A program made the translations under genes and the position numbers. The notes beneath the pieces were generated by a model. That model saw only the letters and a list, made by a program, of their open reading frames with translations. It searched no databases and had not been told where the DNA came from. Below, one piece after another: positions 40,073 to 50,346 of a DNA stretch of 64,000 bases. Position 1 is the first letter of the stretch. Each line of letters opens with the position of its first letter. This DNA is from Microbacterium sp. No. 7. GTDB lineage: Bacteria; Actinomycetota; Actinomycetes; Actinomycetales; Microbacteriaceae. The stretch is taken from assembly GCF_001314225.1 (NCBI RefSeq), contig NZ_CP012697.1:2418001-2482000 (forward strand). The letters run 5' to 3'.

Positions 40073-42060
40073 CAGTCGCCCCCGCCGAACAGGCGCTTCC
40101 AGAACCCGCGCGTACGGGATCCGGATGCCGCGTCCGCGGCGTCGGACGACCGCTCGGACTCGGCCGCGACGCCACCGCGCGCCGCGACGCCACGGCCTTC
40201 CGTGCCCCTCAGCTCGGCGCCCCGCAGCGCGGGCGCCGGCACACGCGCACCCCGCTCGGGACGCGCGACGCGCGCGGCGTGCTCCGCGGCATCCGCGCGC
40301 GCGAGCAGGTCGGCGGCGGTCCGCAGCTCGTCGCCCGCCCGTGGCGACACGCCCAGCGCTGCGACGGCGGTCAGGGCGATGCCGGCGTCGGCGTCGAGCA
40401 GCGCCGACAGCCGGTCGGTGAGGCGCTGGGACGCCTCGGCGGCGAGCCGGCGCACCGCGTCGTCGCCGAAGACGGCCTCGAGCAGCTTCTGCGCGACGAG
40501 GGCCGTGCCGCCGGCGACGCCGACCTCGAGGCCCGTCAGACCCCCGGTGCTGCCGAAGACCACGAGCATCAGGGCGACGCCGAGGCCGTTCACGCCGAGG
40601 CTCAGGCCGCGCGCGAGGCCGCGTTTGCCCGCGCCCTGCTCCGAGACGATCTCGAGGACGTCGCCCTGCCACAGCCGCACCTGCTCGGCGACCGCGGCCC
40701 GCATCTCGGCCGTTCCCACGCCGGTGACGCCCGCCGTCGCGTGCGCGTCGACGAGGATGCCGGCGCCGGCCGGGTCGCCTCGCCACAGCGCTCGCACGCG
40801 TTCCCGCGCCGTCTCGATCGCGTCGATCGTGACGGCCTCGACGCCGCTCGCGAGCGCACGCTCCACGGGCTGCACGTCGGGCTCGCCGCCGCGGAAGAAG
40901 CCGGTCACCCGGTCTCTCAGGCGGCTCGCGCCGCGCTCGATCGTCCGCATCAGGTCGCTCGTCCCGACGATGTCCTGCCAGCGCGTCAGCACCTCGCCGC
41001 GCAGCATCGCGCCATCCGTCGTCGCTTTCTGCAGCGTCGCGAGCGCGTCGGCGTACGCCGCGGCGACGACCCCCGTGAGACGTTCGGCCGACTCCGCCTG
41101 CGCATCGGCGGCGGTGGCGACCTCCCGCACCGACGCGACGAGATCGGCGAGCACGCCGTCGCGGGTCGCGACGGCGACGTCGGCGCGGGCGTCGGGATCG
41201 CCGCCCAGGTCGGTCAGCCAGCCCGCGACCTCGGCGACGGCGTGCGCCGGAAGCATGCCCTGATCGTCGAGCGCGCTCTCGGGGACGACGAACAGCGGCG
41301 CATCGGCGAGCCCGTTCTCCGCCATCATCCGCTCGAGGTCGGCGACGACGGGCTCGCTGCCGGGGTCGACGCGGTCGAGCACGAGGGCGATCTGCGCGTG
41401 CCGGGCCGCGGCGTCGCGCAGCAGGTCCCACGGCACGGCGTCGGCGTAGCGCGCGGCGGTCGTGACGAACAGCCAGAGGTCGGCGGCGGCGAGCAGCTGC
41501 GCGGCCAGCGCACGATTGGCGTCCTCGACGGAGTCGATGTCGGGCGCGTCGAGCAGCGCCAGGCCCGGCGGCATGCCCGCGAACGGCGCGAGCCGCAGCG
41601 CCCGCACGCCCGTCGCCGCCGTGCCGTCGCGCCGGTCGTCCGGCTCCGCCGCCCCGCGCGTCGTGTGCACGCGCACGAGGTTCGGGAGCACGCGCTCGGG
41701 GGCGAACCAGGGCGCATCGGCGGGATGGAACACGAGCACGGGCGAGCGCGTCGTCGGCCGCAGCACGCCGGGCGTCGTGAGCGGCTCGCCCAGCAGCGAG
41801 TTGACGAGCGTAGACTTGCCCGCCCCCGTCGACCCGCCCACGACGACGAGGAGCGGCGCGCCGGCGGCCCGCAGGCGGGGCAGCAGATAGTCGTCGATCT
41901 GATCGAGCAGACGGCGCCGGCGCTCGCGCGCGGCGTCGACGCCGGCGCCCTCCAGCGGCAGCGTCGTCGCCGTGAGCCGGCCGCGCACGACGTCGACCGC
42001 GGAGAGGAGGTCGAGGCGTGCGCTCGCCGCGGCGCCGTCGTCGGTCGTGGGCTCGGTCAT
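40072..42060 (-). CDS. Dynamin-like membrane GTPase, long partner
   Basis: A 662-aa protein. P-loop GGSTGAGKST near residue 80, a Thr-rich switch LRPTTRSPV, ALLDAPDIDSV as G3 and LDRVD as G4. A long helical region spans residues 270-480, and a hydrophobic region near residues 490-545 (LGVALMLVVFGSTGGLTGLE) probably inserts into the membrane. The tail is low-complexity, Arg/Glu-rich, ending FWKRLFGG. The start is ATG 42060. It precedes and overlaps the second GTPase gene. Bacterial dynamins act in membrane remodelling and repair and in division; which applies here is not known. Confidence 0.85.
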   Translation of the reverse strand: MTEPTTDDGAAASARLDLLSAVDVVRGRLTATTLPLEGAGVDAARERRRRLLDQIDDYLLPRLRAAGAPLLVVVGGSTGAGKSTLVNSLLGEPLTTPGVLRPTTRSPVLVFHPADAPWFAPERVLPNLVRVHTTRGAAEPDDRRDGTAATGVRALRLAPFAGMPPGLALLDAPDIDSVEDANRALAAQLLAAADLWLFVTTAARYADAVPWDLLRDAAARHAQIALVLDRVDPGSEPVVADLERMMAENGLADAPLFVVPESALDDQGMLPAHAVAEVAGWLTDLGGDPDARADVAVATRDGVLADLVASVREVATAADAQAESAERLTGVVAAAYADALATLQKATTDGAMLRGEVLTRWQDIVGTSDLMRTIERGASRLRDRVTGFFRGGEPDVQPVERALASGVEAVTIDAIETARERVRALWRGDPAGAGILVDAHATAGVTGVGTAEMRAAVAEQVRLWQGDVLEIVSEQGAGKRGLARGLSLGVNGLGVALMLVVFGSTGGLTGLEVGVAGGTALVAQKLLEAVFGDDAVRRLAAEASQRLTDRLSALLDADAGIALTAVAALGVSPRAGDELRTAADLLARADAAEHAARVARPERGARVPAPALRGAELRGTEGRGVAARGGVAAESERSSDAADAASGSRTRGFWKRLFGGGD

Positions 42061-42103
42061 GCTCTCATCCTGCCGTACACGGCCGGCGCGTCCCGTGAAC
42101 GCC

Positions 42104-42152
42104 GACGCACGCGATGGGAGCGCCGCTTGTCGCGGCATCCATCGCGTGCGTC
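42104..42152 (-). terminator. Terminator-like hairpin downstream of leuA
   Basis: Perfect 14-bp arms (42104-42117 GACGCACGCGATGG and 42139-42152) with an inner GCCGC/GCGGC stem, in the 179-bp gap between leuA and the GTPase genes. No T-run follows. Apart from this hairpin I see nothing else in the gap. Confidence 0.6.
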
Positions 42153-42239
42153 CTGGCGACGAGGGCGTTCCAGCTCGTGGCCCGCGGCCCTCGGTATCGC
42201 CGTGCGGGAGCGGAATGCGCCCCGCAGACCTGTTCAGCC

Positions 42240-44021
<1,782 letters not shown>

Positions 44022-44049
44022 TCAGATGAATTCGGGCCAACACCAAGCT

Positions 44050-44091
44050 CCGCGACGAGGGAGGCCCTGAATCTACGAGGTCTCGTCGCGG
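44050..44091 (-). promoter_or_regulatory. leuA attenuator hairpin
   Basis: Perfect 10-bp stem: CCGCGACGAG (44091-44082, inside the leader peptide codons 11-14) pairs with CTCGTCGCGG (44059-44050). The leader stop codon region can form a competing small stem (ACGA/TCGT). No T-run follows, so it may work by Rho, by terminator hairpin alone, or by blocking translation. Confidence 0.65.
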
Positions 44092-44123
44092 CGGCTAAGA
44101 AGAAGGAGGCCACCGAAGCGCAT
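44073..44123 (-). CDS. leuL: leuA leader peptide
   Basis: A 16-codon ORF reading MRFGGLLLLSRRDETS. Codons 6-9 are four leucines in a row, three of them CTT, a rare codon in this GC-rich genome. It ends 72 nt before leuA, and its codons 11-14 form one arm of the attenuator stem, so ribosome stalling at the leucine run would free the other arm. A TAGCAT box lies exactly 6 nt before its ATG, so the leader mRNA is itself leaderless. Leucine leader peptides before leuA are known in actinobacteria. Confidence 0.82.
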   Translation of the reverse strand: MRFGGLLLLSRRDETS

Positions 44124-44129
44124 AACGCC

Positions 44130-44135
44130 ATGCTA
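44130..44135 (-). promoter_or_regulatory. -10 box of leuL-leuA
   Basis: TAGCAT on the minus strand, 6 nt before the leader ATG at 44123; predicts a leaderless transcript starting at the leader peptide. Confidence 0.5.
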
Positions 44136-44277
44136 CACCCCGCCGGACGCCGCCATGCACCATCGGGGTCCACGAAGACCTAGCGGAGAGCACGCCGCCG
44201 TGGGATCATGCGGAATGACAGCGCCCGCATGCGGTGGCGCCGCCTCCCTGACAGGCATGATCCCCGAGGAAGCCGAC

Positions 44278-45816
44278 ATGCACCGAGAGCCCCAGACCCG
44301 CCGTGTACTCTCTTTCGCCCGAGGGGCGCTCGTCGCGTCGCTCGCGGTCGCCCTGAGCGGATGCGGGGCCGCGATCCCCGTCGTCGACCCGTCGCAGTCG
44401 GCGCCGCCCGCCGCGTCGAGCGTGGGCTTCGACGACGTGCAGACCGCGACCGTGTACATCAAGGGCAAGGGCACGTTCATCGACCCGGGCTCGGTCGCGC
44501 CCGCCGAGAACCGGTGGATCGGATCGGGGTTCATCATCTCGGAGTCGGGTATCGCGGTCACCAACAACCACGTCGTCTCGGGCGCCGGCACGCTCGACGT
44601 CGCGGTCGGCGGCGAGGACGACGTCAACGCCAAGGTGCTCGGCTCGTCGGAGTGCCTCGACCTGGCGGTGATCCAGCTCGACGAGGGGACGTACCCGTAC
44701 CTGTCGTGGCACGAGGGCGAGATCAAGACCGCCCTCGACGTCTACTCCGCGGGCTTCCCCGCGGGCGCCGCCGAGCAGTTCACGCTCACCCGCGGCATCG
44801 TCTCGAAGGCCGACTTCCCCCTCGACACCGAGTGGGCGTCGCTGCAGCACGTCATCGAGCACGACGCCCGCGTGCGCGGCGGCAACTCGGGCGGCCCGCT
44901 CATCGACGCGTCGGGGGCGGTCGTCGGCATCAACTTCGCGGGCGAGAACACGCTCGACTACAACTACGCGATCCACCGCGACGTCGCGCTCGAGGTCGTC
45001 GACAAGATGGCCGGCGGCGAGGCGGTGCTCACGCTCGGCATCAACGCGCACGCGTGGTCGAGCGGCGACGGCTCGCTCTACGGCGTGTGGGCGCAGTCGG
45101 TGCGCGCCGGAGGGCCGGCCGACAAGGCGGGCATCAAGCCGGGCGACCTCGTGCTCAAGCTCGCGGGCGTCAGCCTGGCATCCGACGCCACGCTCAGCGA
45201 CTACTGCCAGGTGCTCGAGACGCAGGGCCCCGAGACGACGATGACGGTCGAGGTCTACCGGCCGTCGACCGACGAGCTGCTGGAGGGGCAGGTCAACGGG
45301 GAGGCGATCGAGGTCGTGCAGACCGGTGTCTTCGGGGGCGGCGAAGACGTGGCGACGGGCGGCTTCGTCCTCGTCGCCGACGACGCGAACGTCCTCGAGG
45401 TCTCGGTGCCCCGCGACTGGGCGCAGGTCGACGGCGCCGGCTTCACCGACAGCAACGGCGCGACGTGGTACTCGCTCAGCGCCGCTCCCGACCTGCAGGC
45501 GTTCTTCGCGAGCGCCTCGGCGCCGGGCGTGCAGCTCATGGCCAGCGCCGACGCGGCCCGCACCCCCGACGACCTGCTGACCCAGATGACCGGGCAGTTC
45601 GGGGCCTGCAGCGCGATCGACGTGGCGCAGCCCTACGACGACGGCTACTACGCGGGCGTGTTCTCGACGTGGGACTGCTCGGGCACGTACAGCGTCGTGA
45701 TCTCGTCGCTGGATGCCGCGAGCAACAACATCCTCCTCGTCACGCAGCTGTTCACCGACTTCGAGCAGACAGACGCGCTCGACGAGCTGCTGTCGACGTT
45801 CTACGCCTTCCTCTGA
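44278..45816 (+). CDS. HtrA-like trypsin-family lipoprotein with PDZ domain
   Basis: A 512-aa protein. A lipoprotein signal peptide ends in LSGC with Cys29, so it is anchored outside the membrane. The trypsin-like domain has the complete triad: His98 (VTNNHVV), Asp128 (CLDLAVIQ) and Ser204 (RGGNSGGPL). A PDZ domain covers about residues 240-330 (GGPADKAGIKPGDLVLKLAG). The last 150 residues form an extra domain with a Cys pair (GACS and WDCSG) that is not part of HtrA. Likely an extracytoplasmic quality-control or signalling protease. The ATG at 44278 has GAGGA; the longer frame lacks support. The next gene, 53 nt on, also encodes a lipoprotein. Confidence 0.87.
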   Translation: MHREPQTRRVLSFARGALVASLAVALSGCGAAIPVVDPSQSAPPAASSVGFDDVQTATVYIKGKGTFIDPGSVAPAENRWIGSGFIISESGIAVTNNHVVSGAGTLDVAVGGEDDVNAKVLGSSECLDLAVIQLDEGTYPYLSWHEGEIKTALDVYSAGFPAGAAEQFTLTRGIVSKADFPLDTEWASLQHVIEHDARVRGGNSGGPLIDASGAVVGINFAGENTLDYNYAIHRDVALEVVDKMAGGEAVLTLGINAHAWSSGDGSLYGVWAQSVRAGGPADKAGIKPGDLVLKLAGVSLASDATLSDYCQVLETQGPETTMTVEVYRPSTDELLEGQVNGEAIEVVQTGVFGGGEDVATGGFVLVADDANVLEVSVPRDWAQVDGAGFTDSNGATWYSLSAAPDLQAFFASASAPGVQLMASADAARTPDDLLTQMTGQFGACSAIDVAQPYDDGYYAGVFSTWDCSGTYSVVISSLDAASNNILLVTQLFTDFEQTDALDELLSTFYAFL

Positions 45817-45869
45817 CCGGGTGCGCGCCGCGCGCGAGACGATGCCGGCCGGCGCGACACTCGAGGGGT

Positions 45870-46487
45870 ATGCGTCATCGATTCCTCACGGCGGCGATCG
45901 TCGCGGCCTCCGCCATCGTCCTCGGCTCGTGCGCGACGGGTCAGGGCCGTCCCGAGCCCGCCGCGACGCCGCTGGAGTCCCTGGTGCCCGCGCCGCCGTC
46001 GTCGGAGGTCGTCGGCACGGGCATGGTCATGGACGTCGCGGGCGACGCGCAGCTGTGTCAGGGGATGATCATGGAGTCCTATCCCCCGCAGTGCCACGGC
46101 GTCCCGCTGCACGGCTGGTCGTGGGACGGCGTCGACGGCAGCGAGTCGTCGGGCGACGCGACGTGGGGCATGTACGCCGTGCAGGGCGCCTACGACGGCA
46201 CGGGCCTCACCGTCACGCGGCCGCCGATCCTGCTCGCCCTCTACGATCCGCCGGCGCTCCCCGACCCCACGGGCGGCACGCCCGGCGCCTCGGACGAGGA
46301 CGCCCTCACGCGCGTCGCCGACGAGCTCGGCGCGCGGCTCTCCGGCCCGCTCGTCGGCGTGACGGTCATGGACGGCTACGTGTGGCTCGACGTCCCGTGG
46401 GACGACGGCACGCTGCAGCGGGCGGCCGACGACGAGTTCGGCGACGGCGTCGTGATCGTCCGCTCCGGCCTGCGCACGGTGGAGTAG
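45870..46487 (+). CDS. Hypothetical lipoprotein
   Basis: A 205-aa protein with a lipoprotein signal peptide (hydrophobic residues 7-18, lipobox LGSC with Cys21), a Pro/Glu-rich linker and a mature domain with two further cysteines (QLCQG and PPQCHG) that could form a disulphide. I do not recognise the domain. The segment MDVAGDAQLCQGMIMESYPP followed by QCHG recurs in small actinobacterial lipoproteins of unknown role. It follows the HtrA-like lipoprotein on the same strand and is convergent with era. Confidence 0.72.
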   Translation: MRHRFLTAAIVAASAIVLGSCATGQGRPEPAATPLESLVPAPPSSEVVGTGMVMDVAGDAQLCQGMIMESYPPQCHGVPLHGWSWDGVDGSESSGDATWGMYAVQGAYDGTGLTVTRPPILLALYDPPALPDPTGGTPGASDEDALTRVADELGARLSGPLVGVTVMDGYVWLDVPWDDGTLQRAADDEFGDGVVIVRSGLRTVE

Positions 46488-46523
46488 CGCCACGGCGACC
46501 GGCTTCCATGAGGTGCGGCCGCG

Positions 46524-47420
46524 TCAGAATCCCAGGCGGCCGAGCTGCTTGGGGTCGCGCTGCCACTCCTTGGCGACGCGCACGTGCAGCGCGAGATAGA
46601 CGCGCGTGCCGACGAGGGGCTCGATGCCCGCGCGGGCGCGCGCCCCGACCTCCTTCAGCCGCGAGCCCTTGCGCCCGATGATGATCGCCTTCTGGCTGTC
46701 GCGCTCCACGACGATGTTCGCGTAGACGTCGGTGAGGTCGGAGTCCTCGCGCGGCGCGACGTCGTCCACCGTCACGGCGATGGAGTGCGGCAGCTCGTCG
46801 CGCACGCCGTCGAGCGCCGCCTCGCGGATGATCTCGGCGATGCGGTCCTCGAGCGACTCGTCGGTGACGACGTCGTCGGGGTACAGTGCGGGACCCTCCG
46901 GCATGAGCCTCAGCAGCTCATCGGCGAGCACGTCGAGCTGGTCATCGGTCACCGCCGAGAGCGGGATGACGGCGTCCCAGTCGTCGCGCAGGCTGTCGAC
47001 CTCCATCAGCCGCTCGACGATCTCGTCGCGCCCCGCCGCGTCGGCCTTCGTGACGATGGCGACCTTCCGCGCCCGCGGATACCCGTCGAGCGACGCCGCG
47101 ATGCGCCGGTCGCCCGGGCCCACCTTCTCGGTCGCCGGCACGCAGAAGCCGATGACGTCGACATCGCCCAGCACCTGCTCGACGAGGTCGTTGAGGCGCT
47201 GGCCGAGCAGCGTGCGCGGCCGGTGGATGCCGGGGGTGTCGACGATCACGAGCTGACCGCCCGGACGGTTGACGATGCCGCGGATCGCCCGGCGCGTGGT
47301 CTGCGGCTTGTCGCTCGTGATCGCCACCTTCTGCCCGACGAGCGCGTTCGTGAGCGTCGACTTGCCGACGTTGGGTCGCCCCACGAACGTCGCGAACCCG
47401 GCCCGTGTCGTCTCGGCCAT
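46524..47420 (-). CDS. era: GTPase Era
   Basis: A 298-aa ribosome-assembly GTPase. G1 GRPNVGKST is at residues 14-22, G3 DTPG in VIVDTPGIHRPRT, G4 TKAD. The C-terminal KH domain has the GxxG loop in AIIIGRKGSRLKEVG. It binds the 3' end of 16S rRNA. The start is ATG 47420 with GGGAG upstream; a TAGACT box about 30 nt upstream suggests its own promoter in addition to read-through from the CNNM/CBS gene. Confidence 0.96.
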   Translation of the reverse strand: MAETTRAGFATFVGRPNVGKSTLTNALVGQKVAITSDKPQTTRRAIRGIVNRPGGQLVIVDTPGIHRPRTLLGQRLNDLVEQVLGDVDVIGFCVPATEKVGPGDRRIAASLDGYPRARKVAIVTKADAAGRDEIVERLMEVDSLRDDWDAVIPLSAVTDDQLDVLADELLRLMPEGPALYPDDVVTDESLEDRIAEIIREAALDGVRDELPHSIAVTVDDVAPREDSDLTDVYANIVVERDSQKAIIIGRKGSRLKEVGARARAGIEPLVGTRVYLALHVRVAKEWQRDPKQLGRLGF

Positions 47421-47468
47421 CGCACTCCCTCTCCGCGTCACAGCTCGGTCGAGTCTACTGACGCACCG

Positions 47469-48791
47469 TCAGGGCAGGATGCCGATCTCGCCCGTGCGGG
47501 GCGCGGCGTGCTCCAGCGCGGCCTGCAGGTCCTTGAGCTCGTCGGTCGCCTCGACGAACACCGTCTCGAGGCCGCGCCCGCGGCCTCGCGCGGTGCCGCC
47601 GGTGAGGCGGAGCCCGCCGTGCTCGGCGGTCACGCCGGGCAGGGGCACGCGGCCGAGCACCTTGCCGAGCAGTCCGCCGATGGAGTCGACGTCCTCGTCC
47701 TCGAGCTCGATGTTGAACAGCTCGCCGACCTCGTCGAGAGCCAGGCGCGCGCTCACGCGGTAGCGTCCGTCGCCGAGGTCGACGATCTCGCGGGGACGCG
47801 AGTCGTACTCGTCCGCGATGTCGCCGACGAGCTCCTCGATGAGGTCCTCCAGCGTCACGAGCCCCGACACGCCGCCGTACTCGTCGACGACGAGGCACAC
47901 GTGCACGGCATCCTTCTTCATCTGCTGCAGCAGCGCCTCGGCCTTCATCGACTCCGGCACGAACACGGCCGTGCGCGCGACGCGGCTCACCGGCACGTCG
48001 CGCCACTGCGTCTCGTCGCGGAACGCGAACTGCACGAGGTCCTTGAGGTACACGACGCCGACGATGTCGTCGGCCTCGGCGTCGGCGACCGGGATGCGCG
48101 AGACGCCGCGGTCGAGGAACAGGGCGAGCGTCTCCTGCGTCGTCGCGCCCGCCTCGACCGTCACCATGTCGGTGCGCGGCACCATGACGGCGCGCACGTA
48201 GGTGTCGGTGAACTCGAACACCGAGTGGATGAGCTCGCGGTCGTCCTCCTCGATGAGGTCGTGCGAGGCGGCCTCGTCGACCATGCTGAGCAGCTGCTCC
48301 TCCGACGCGAACGAGGTGCCGCGGGCGATGCCGGGCGTGAGCCGGTTGCCGAGGATCACGAGCAGGTGCGCGAAGGGGCCGAGCAGGATGCGCGCGCCGC
48401 GCACGATCGGCGCGGCGCCGCGCAGCAGGCCCTTGGCGTGCTGGCGGCCGACGCTGCGCGGGCTCGCGCCGACGAGCACGAACGTGACGGCGGTCATGAT
48501 GACGGCGGCGGCGAGCATGGCCCACCAGATGTTGTGGAACAGCAGCGTGAACGCGACGGTCACGAGCACGGCGGCCGTCGTCTCGGCGAGGATCCTGATG
48601 AAGACGACCGCGTTCGCGTGCGCGTCGGGATCGGCGGCCACGCGTCCGAGCGCGCGGCGGTTGCGGCCCGAGAGCGCGAGGTCGGTGAGATCCTGTCGCG
48701 AGGTGACGCTCAGCGCGGCGTCGAGCGCCGCCATCAGCCCGCCCAGGGCGACGAGCAGCGCGGCCGCGACGAGCAGCAGGACGGGGGTCAT
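47469..48791 (-). CDS. CNNM-domain/CBS-pair membrane protein (hemolysin C / CorC family)
   Basis: A 440-aa protein. The first 130 residues are a CNNM membrane domain (about four hydrophobic segments; the first has LLVAALLVALGGLMAALDA). A CBS pair spans about residues 200-320 (VMVPRTDMVTVEA and VHVCLVVDEYGGVSGLVTLE). A C-terminal transporter-associated domain (YRVSARLALDEVGELFNIEL) follows. Members export or sense magnesium; the hemolysin name is historical. The ATG at 48791 overlaps the ybeY stop by ATGA. It is part of the conserved phoH-ybeY-CNNM-era run. Confidence 0.92.
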   Translation of the reverse strand: MTPVLLLVAAALLVALGGLMAALDAALSVTSRQDLTDLALSGRNRRALGRVAADPDAHANAVVFIRILAETTAAVLVTVAFTLLFHNIWWAMLAAAVIMTAVTFVLVGASPRSVGRQHAKGLLRGAAPIVRGARILLGPFAHLLVILGNRLTPGIARGTSFASEEQLLSMVDEAASHDLIEEDDRELIHSVFEFTDTYVRAVMVPRTDMVTVEAGATTQETLALFLDRGVSRIPVADAEADDIVGVVYLKDLVQFAFRDETQWRDVPVSRVARTAVFVPESMKAEALLQQMKKDAVHVCLVVDEYGGVSGLVTLEDLIEELVGDIADEYDSRPREIVDLGDGRYRVSARLALDEVGELFNIELEDEDVDSIGGLLGKVLGRVPLPGVTAEHGGLRLTGGTARGRGRGLETVFVEATDELKDLQAALEHAAPRTGEIGILP

Positions 48792-49258
48792 GATCGCCGA
48801 CGGTGCCGCTCGGCGGCGTGGAATCCGACGATCAGGTGGCGCTGCAGGCCGAACATCTCGCGCTCCTCGGCGGGCTCGGCGTGGTCGAAGCCGAGCAGGT
48901 GCAGGAGGCCGTGGGTCGTGAGCAGGATGAGCTCGTCGAGCGTCGTGTGGCCCGCCTGCTGCGCCTGGGTCTCCGCGACCTGCGGGCACAGCACGATGTC
49001 GCCGAGCAGCCCCGGCGGCGTGGGCTGCTCCTCGGTGCCGGGGCGCAGCTCGTCCATCGGGAAGCTCAGCACGTCGGTGGGGCCGGGCTCGTCCATCCAC
49101 TGCACGTGCAGCGCCTCCATCGCGCCCTCGTCGACGAGCAGGATGGCGACGTCGGCGTCGGCGCTCACGTGCAGCTCGGCGAGGTTGTGCTCCGTGAGAC
49201 GCAGGAGCACCGTCTCGTCGACGGCGACGCCCGACTCGTTGGTGATCTCGATGGTCAT
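48788..49258 (-). CDS. ybeY: Endoribonuclease YbeY
   Basis: A 156-aa metalloprotein for 16S rRNA 3'-end maturation and ribosome quality control. The zinc motif is HGLLHLLGFDH near residue 117. The ATG overlaps the phoH stop and its own stop overlaps the next gene, both by ATGA, giving a chain of three coupled genes. Confidence 0.95.
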   Translation of the reverse strand: MTIEITNESGVAVDETVLLRLTEHNLAELHVSADADVAILLVDEGAMEALHVQWMDEPGPTDVLSFPMDELRPGTEEQPTPPGLLGDIVLCPQVAETQAQQAGHTTLDELILLTTHGLLHLLGFDHAEPAEEREMFGLQRHLIVGFHAAERHRRRS

Positions 49259-50346
49259 GAGCGTCCCCGTCCTCGCAGGTGGTCGCGCGGTCCGCGCGCG
49301 CGGTCGGCGGCGCGCCGCTCGACCCGGTTCGCGAACTCCGACGCCTCGTCGCGCTCGCGGCGGGCGGCGAGCCTTCGCTCGTCGTACTCCGTGTAGGCGT
49401 CGACGATGCGGCCCACCAGTGTGTGCCGCACGACGTCGTCGCTCGTCAGGAAGGCGAAGTGGATGTCGTCGATGTCCTTCAGCACGCGCGTCACGAGCCG
49501 CAGGCCCGAGGCGCCCTCGGGCAGGTCGATCTGCGTGATGTCGCCCGTGACCACCATGCGGGTGCCGAAGCCGAGCCGGGTCAGGAACATCTTCATCTGC
49601 TCGGGCGTCGTGTTCTGCGCCTCGTCGAGCACGACGAACGAGTTGTTCAGGGTACGCCCGCGCATGTACGCCAGGGGCGCGACCTCGATCGTGCCCGAGG
49701 CGATGAGCCGGGGCACGACCTCGGGGTCCATCATCTCGTTGAGCGCGTCGTAGAGCGGGCGGAGGTACGGGTCGATCTTGTCGGTGAGCGTGCCGGGCAG
49801 GAAGCCGAGCCGCTCCCCCGCCTCGATCGCGGGGCGGCTGAGGATGATGCGGTCGACCTCGCGGCGCTGCAGCGCCTGCACGGCCTTCGCCATCGCGAGG
49901 TAGGTCTTGCCGGTGCCCGCCGGGCCGATGCCGAAGACGATCGTGTTCTCGTCGATGGCATCCACGTAGGCCTTCTGGCCCGCCGTCTTGGGACGGATCG
50001 TCTTGCCGCGCGACGAGAGGATCGCCTCGCCGAGCAGCTCGGACGGCCGCGGTCCGCCGTCGACGCTGAGCAGGCGGCCGGATGCCGCGACGTCCGACAC
50101 GTCGAGCCCCTGGCCGGCGCGGGCCAGGGCGATGAGCTCGTCGACGAGCGCGCGGGCGCGCGCGACGGCGCCGGGGGCTCCCGTCAGCGTGATCTCGTTG
50201 CCGCGCACGTGCACCTCGACGTCGGGGTGCTCGCGCTCGACGGCGCGGAGGAGGCGGTCCTGCGGTCCCAGCAGCTGGACCATGGCGACGCCGTCGGCGT
50301 AGATGCGCACCGACTCACGGTCACCGTTCGAATCGTCAGAAGCCAA
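49255..50346 (-). CDS. phoH: PhoH family ATPase
   Basis: A 363-aa protein of the PhoH-like (RNA helicase-like) ATPase family. Walker A is GPAGTGKT in VFGIGPAGTGKTYLA, Walker B FVVLDEAQN. It is preceded by a KH-like N-terminal region (VHVRGNEITLTGAP). No normal ATG exists at the front. TTG 50346, overlapping the HIT gene end by 11 nt with GGAG about 12 nt upstream, is the most likely start; GTG 50310 is the alternative and would remove 12 residues. Neighbours HIT and ybeY show it is in a conserved RNA-metabolism operon. Confidence 0.9.
   Translation of the reverse strand: MASDDSNGDRESVRIYADGVAMVQLLGPQDRLLRAVEREHPDVEVHVRGNEITLTGAPGAVARARALVDELIALARAGQGLDVSDVAASGRLLSVDGGPRPSELLGEAILSSRGKTIRPKTAGQKAYVDAIDENTIVFGIGPAGTGKTYLAMAKAVQALQRREVDRIILSRPAIEAGERLGFLPGTLTDKIDPYLRPLYDALNEMMDPEVVPRLIASGTIEVAPLAYMRGRTLNNSFVVLDEAQNTTPEQMKMFLTRLGFGTRMVVTGDITQIDLPEGASGLRLVTRVLKDIDDIHFAFLTSDDVVRHTLVGRIVDAYTEYDERRLAARRERDEASEFANRVERRAADRARGPRDHLRGRGRS

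Noticed and set aside
46584..49538. 984-codon plus-strand frame antisense to era, CNNM/CBS and ybeY
   Set aside because: No recognisable domain; the opposite strand carries conserved genes with overlapping starts and stops.
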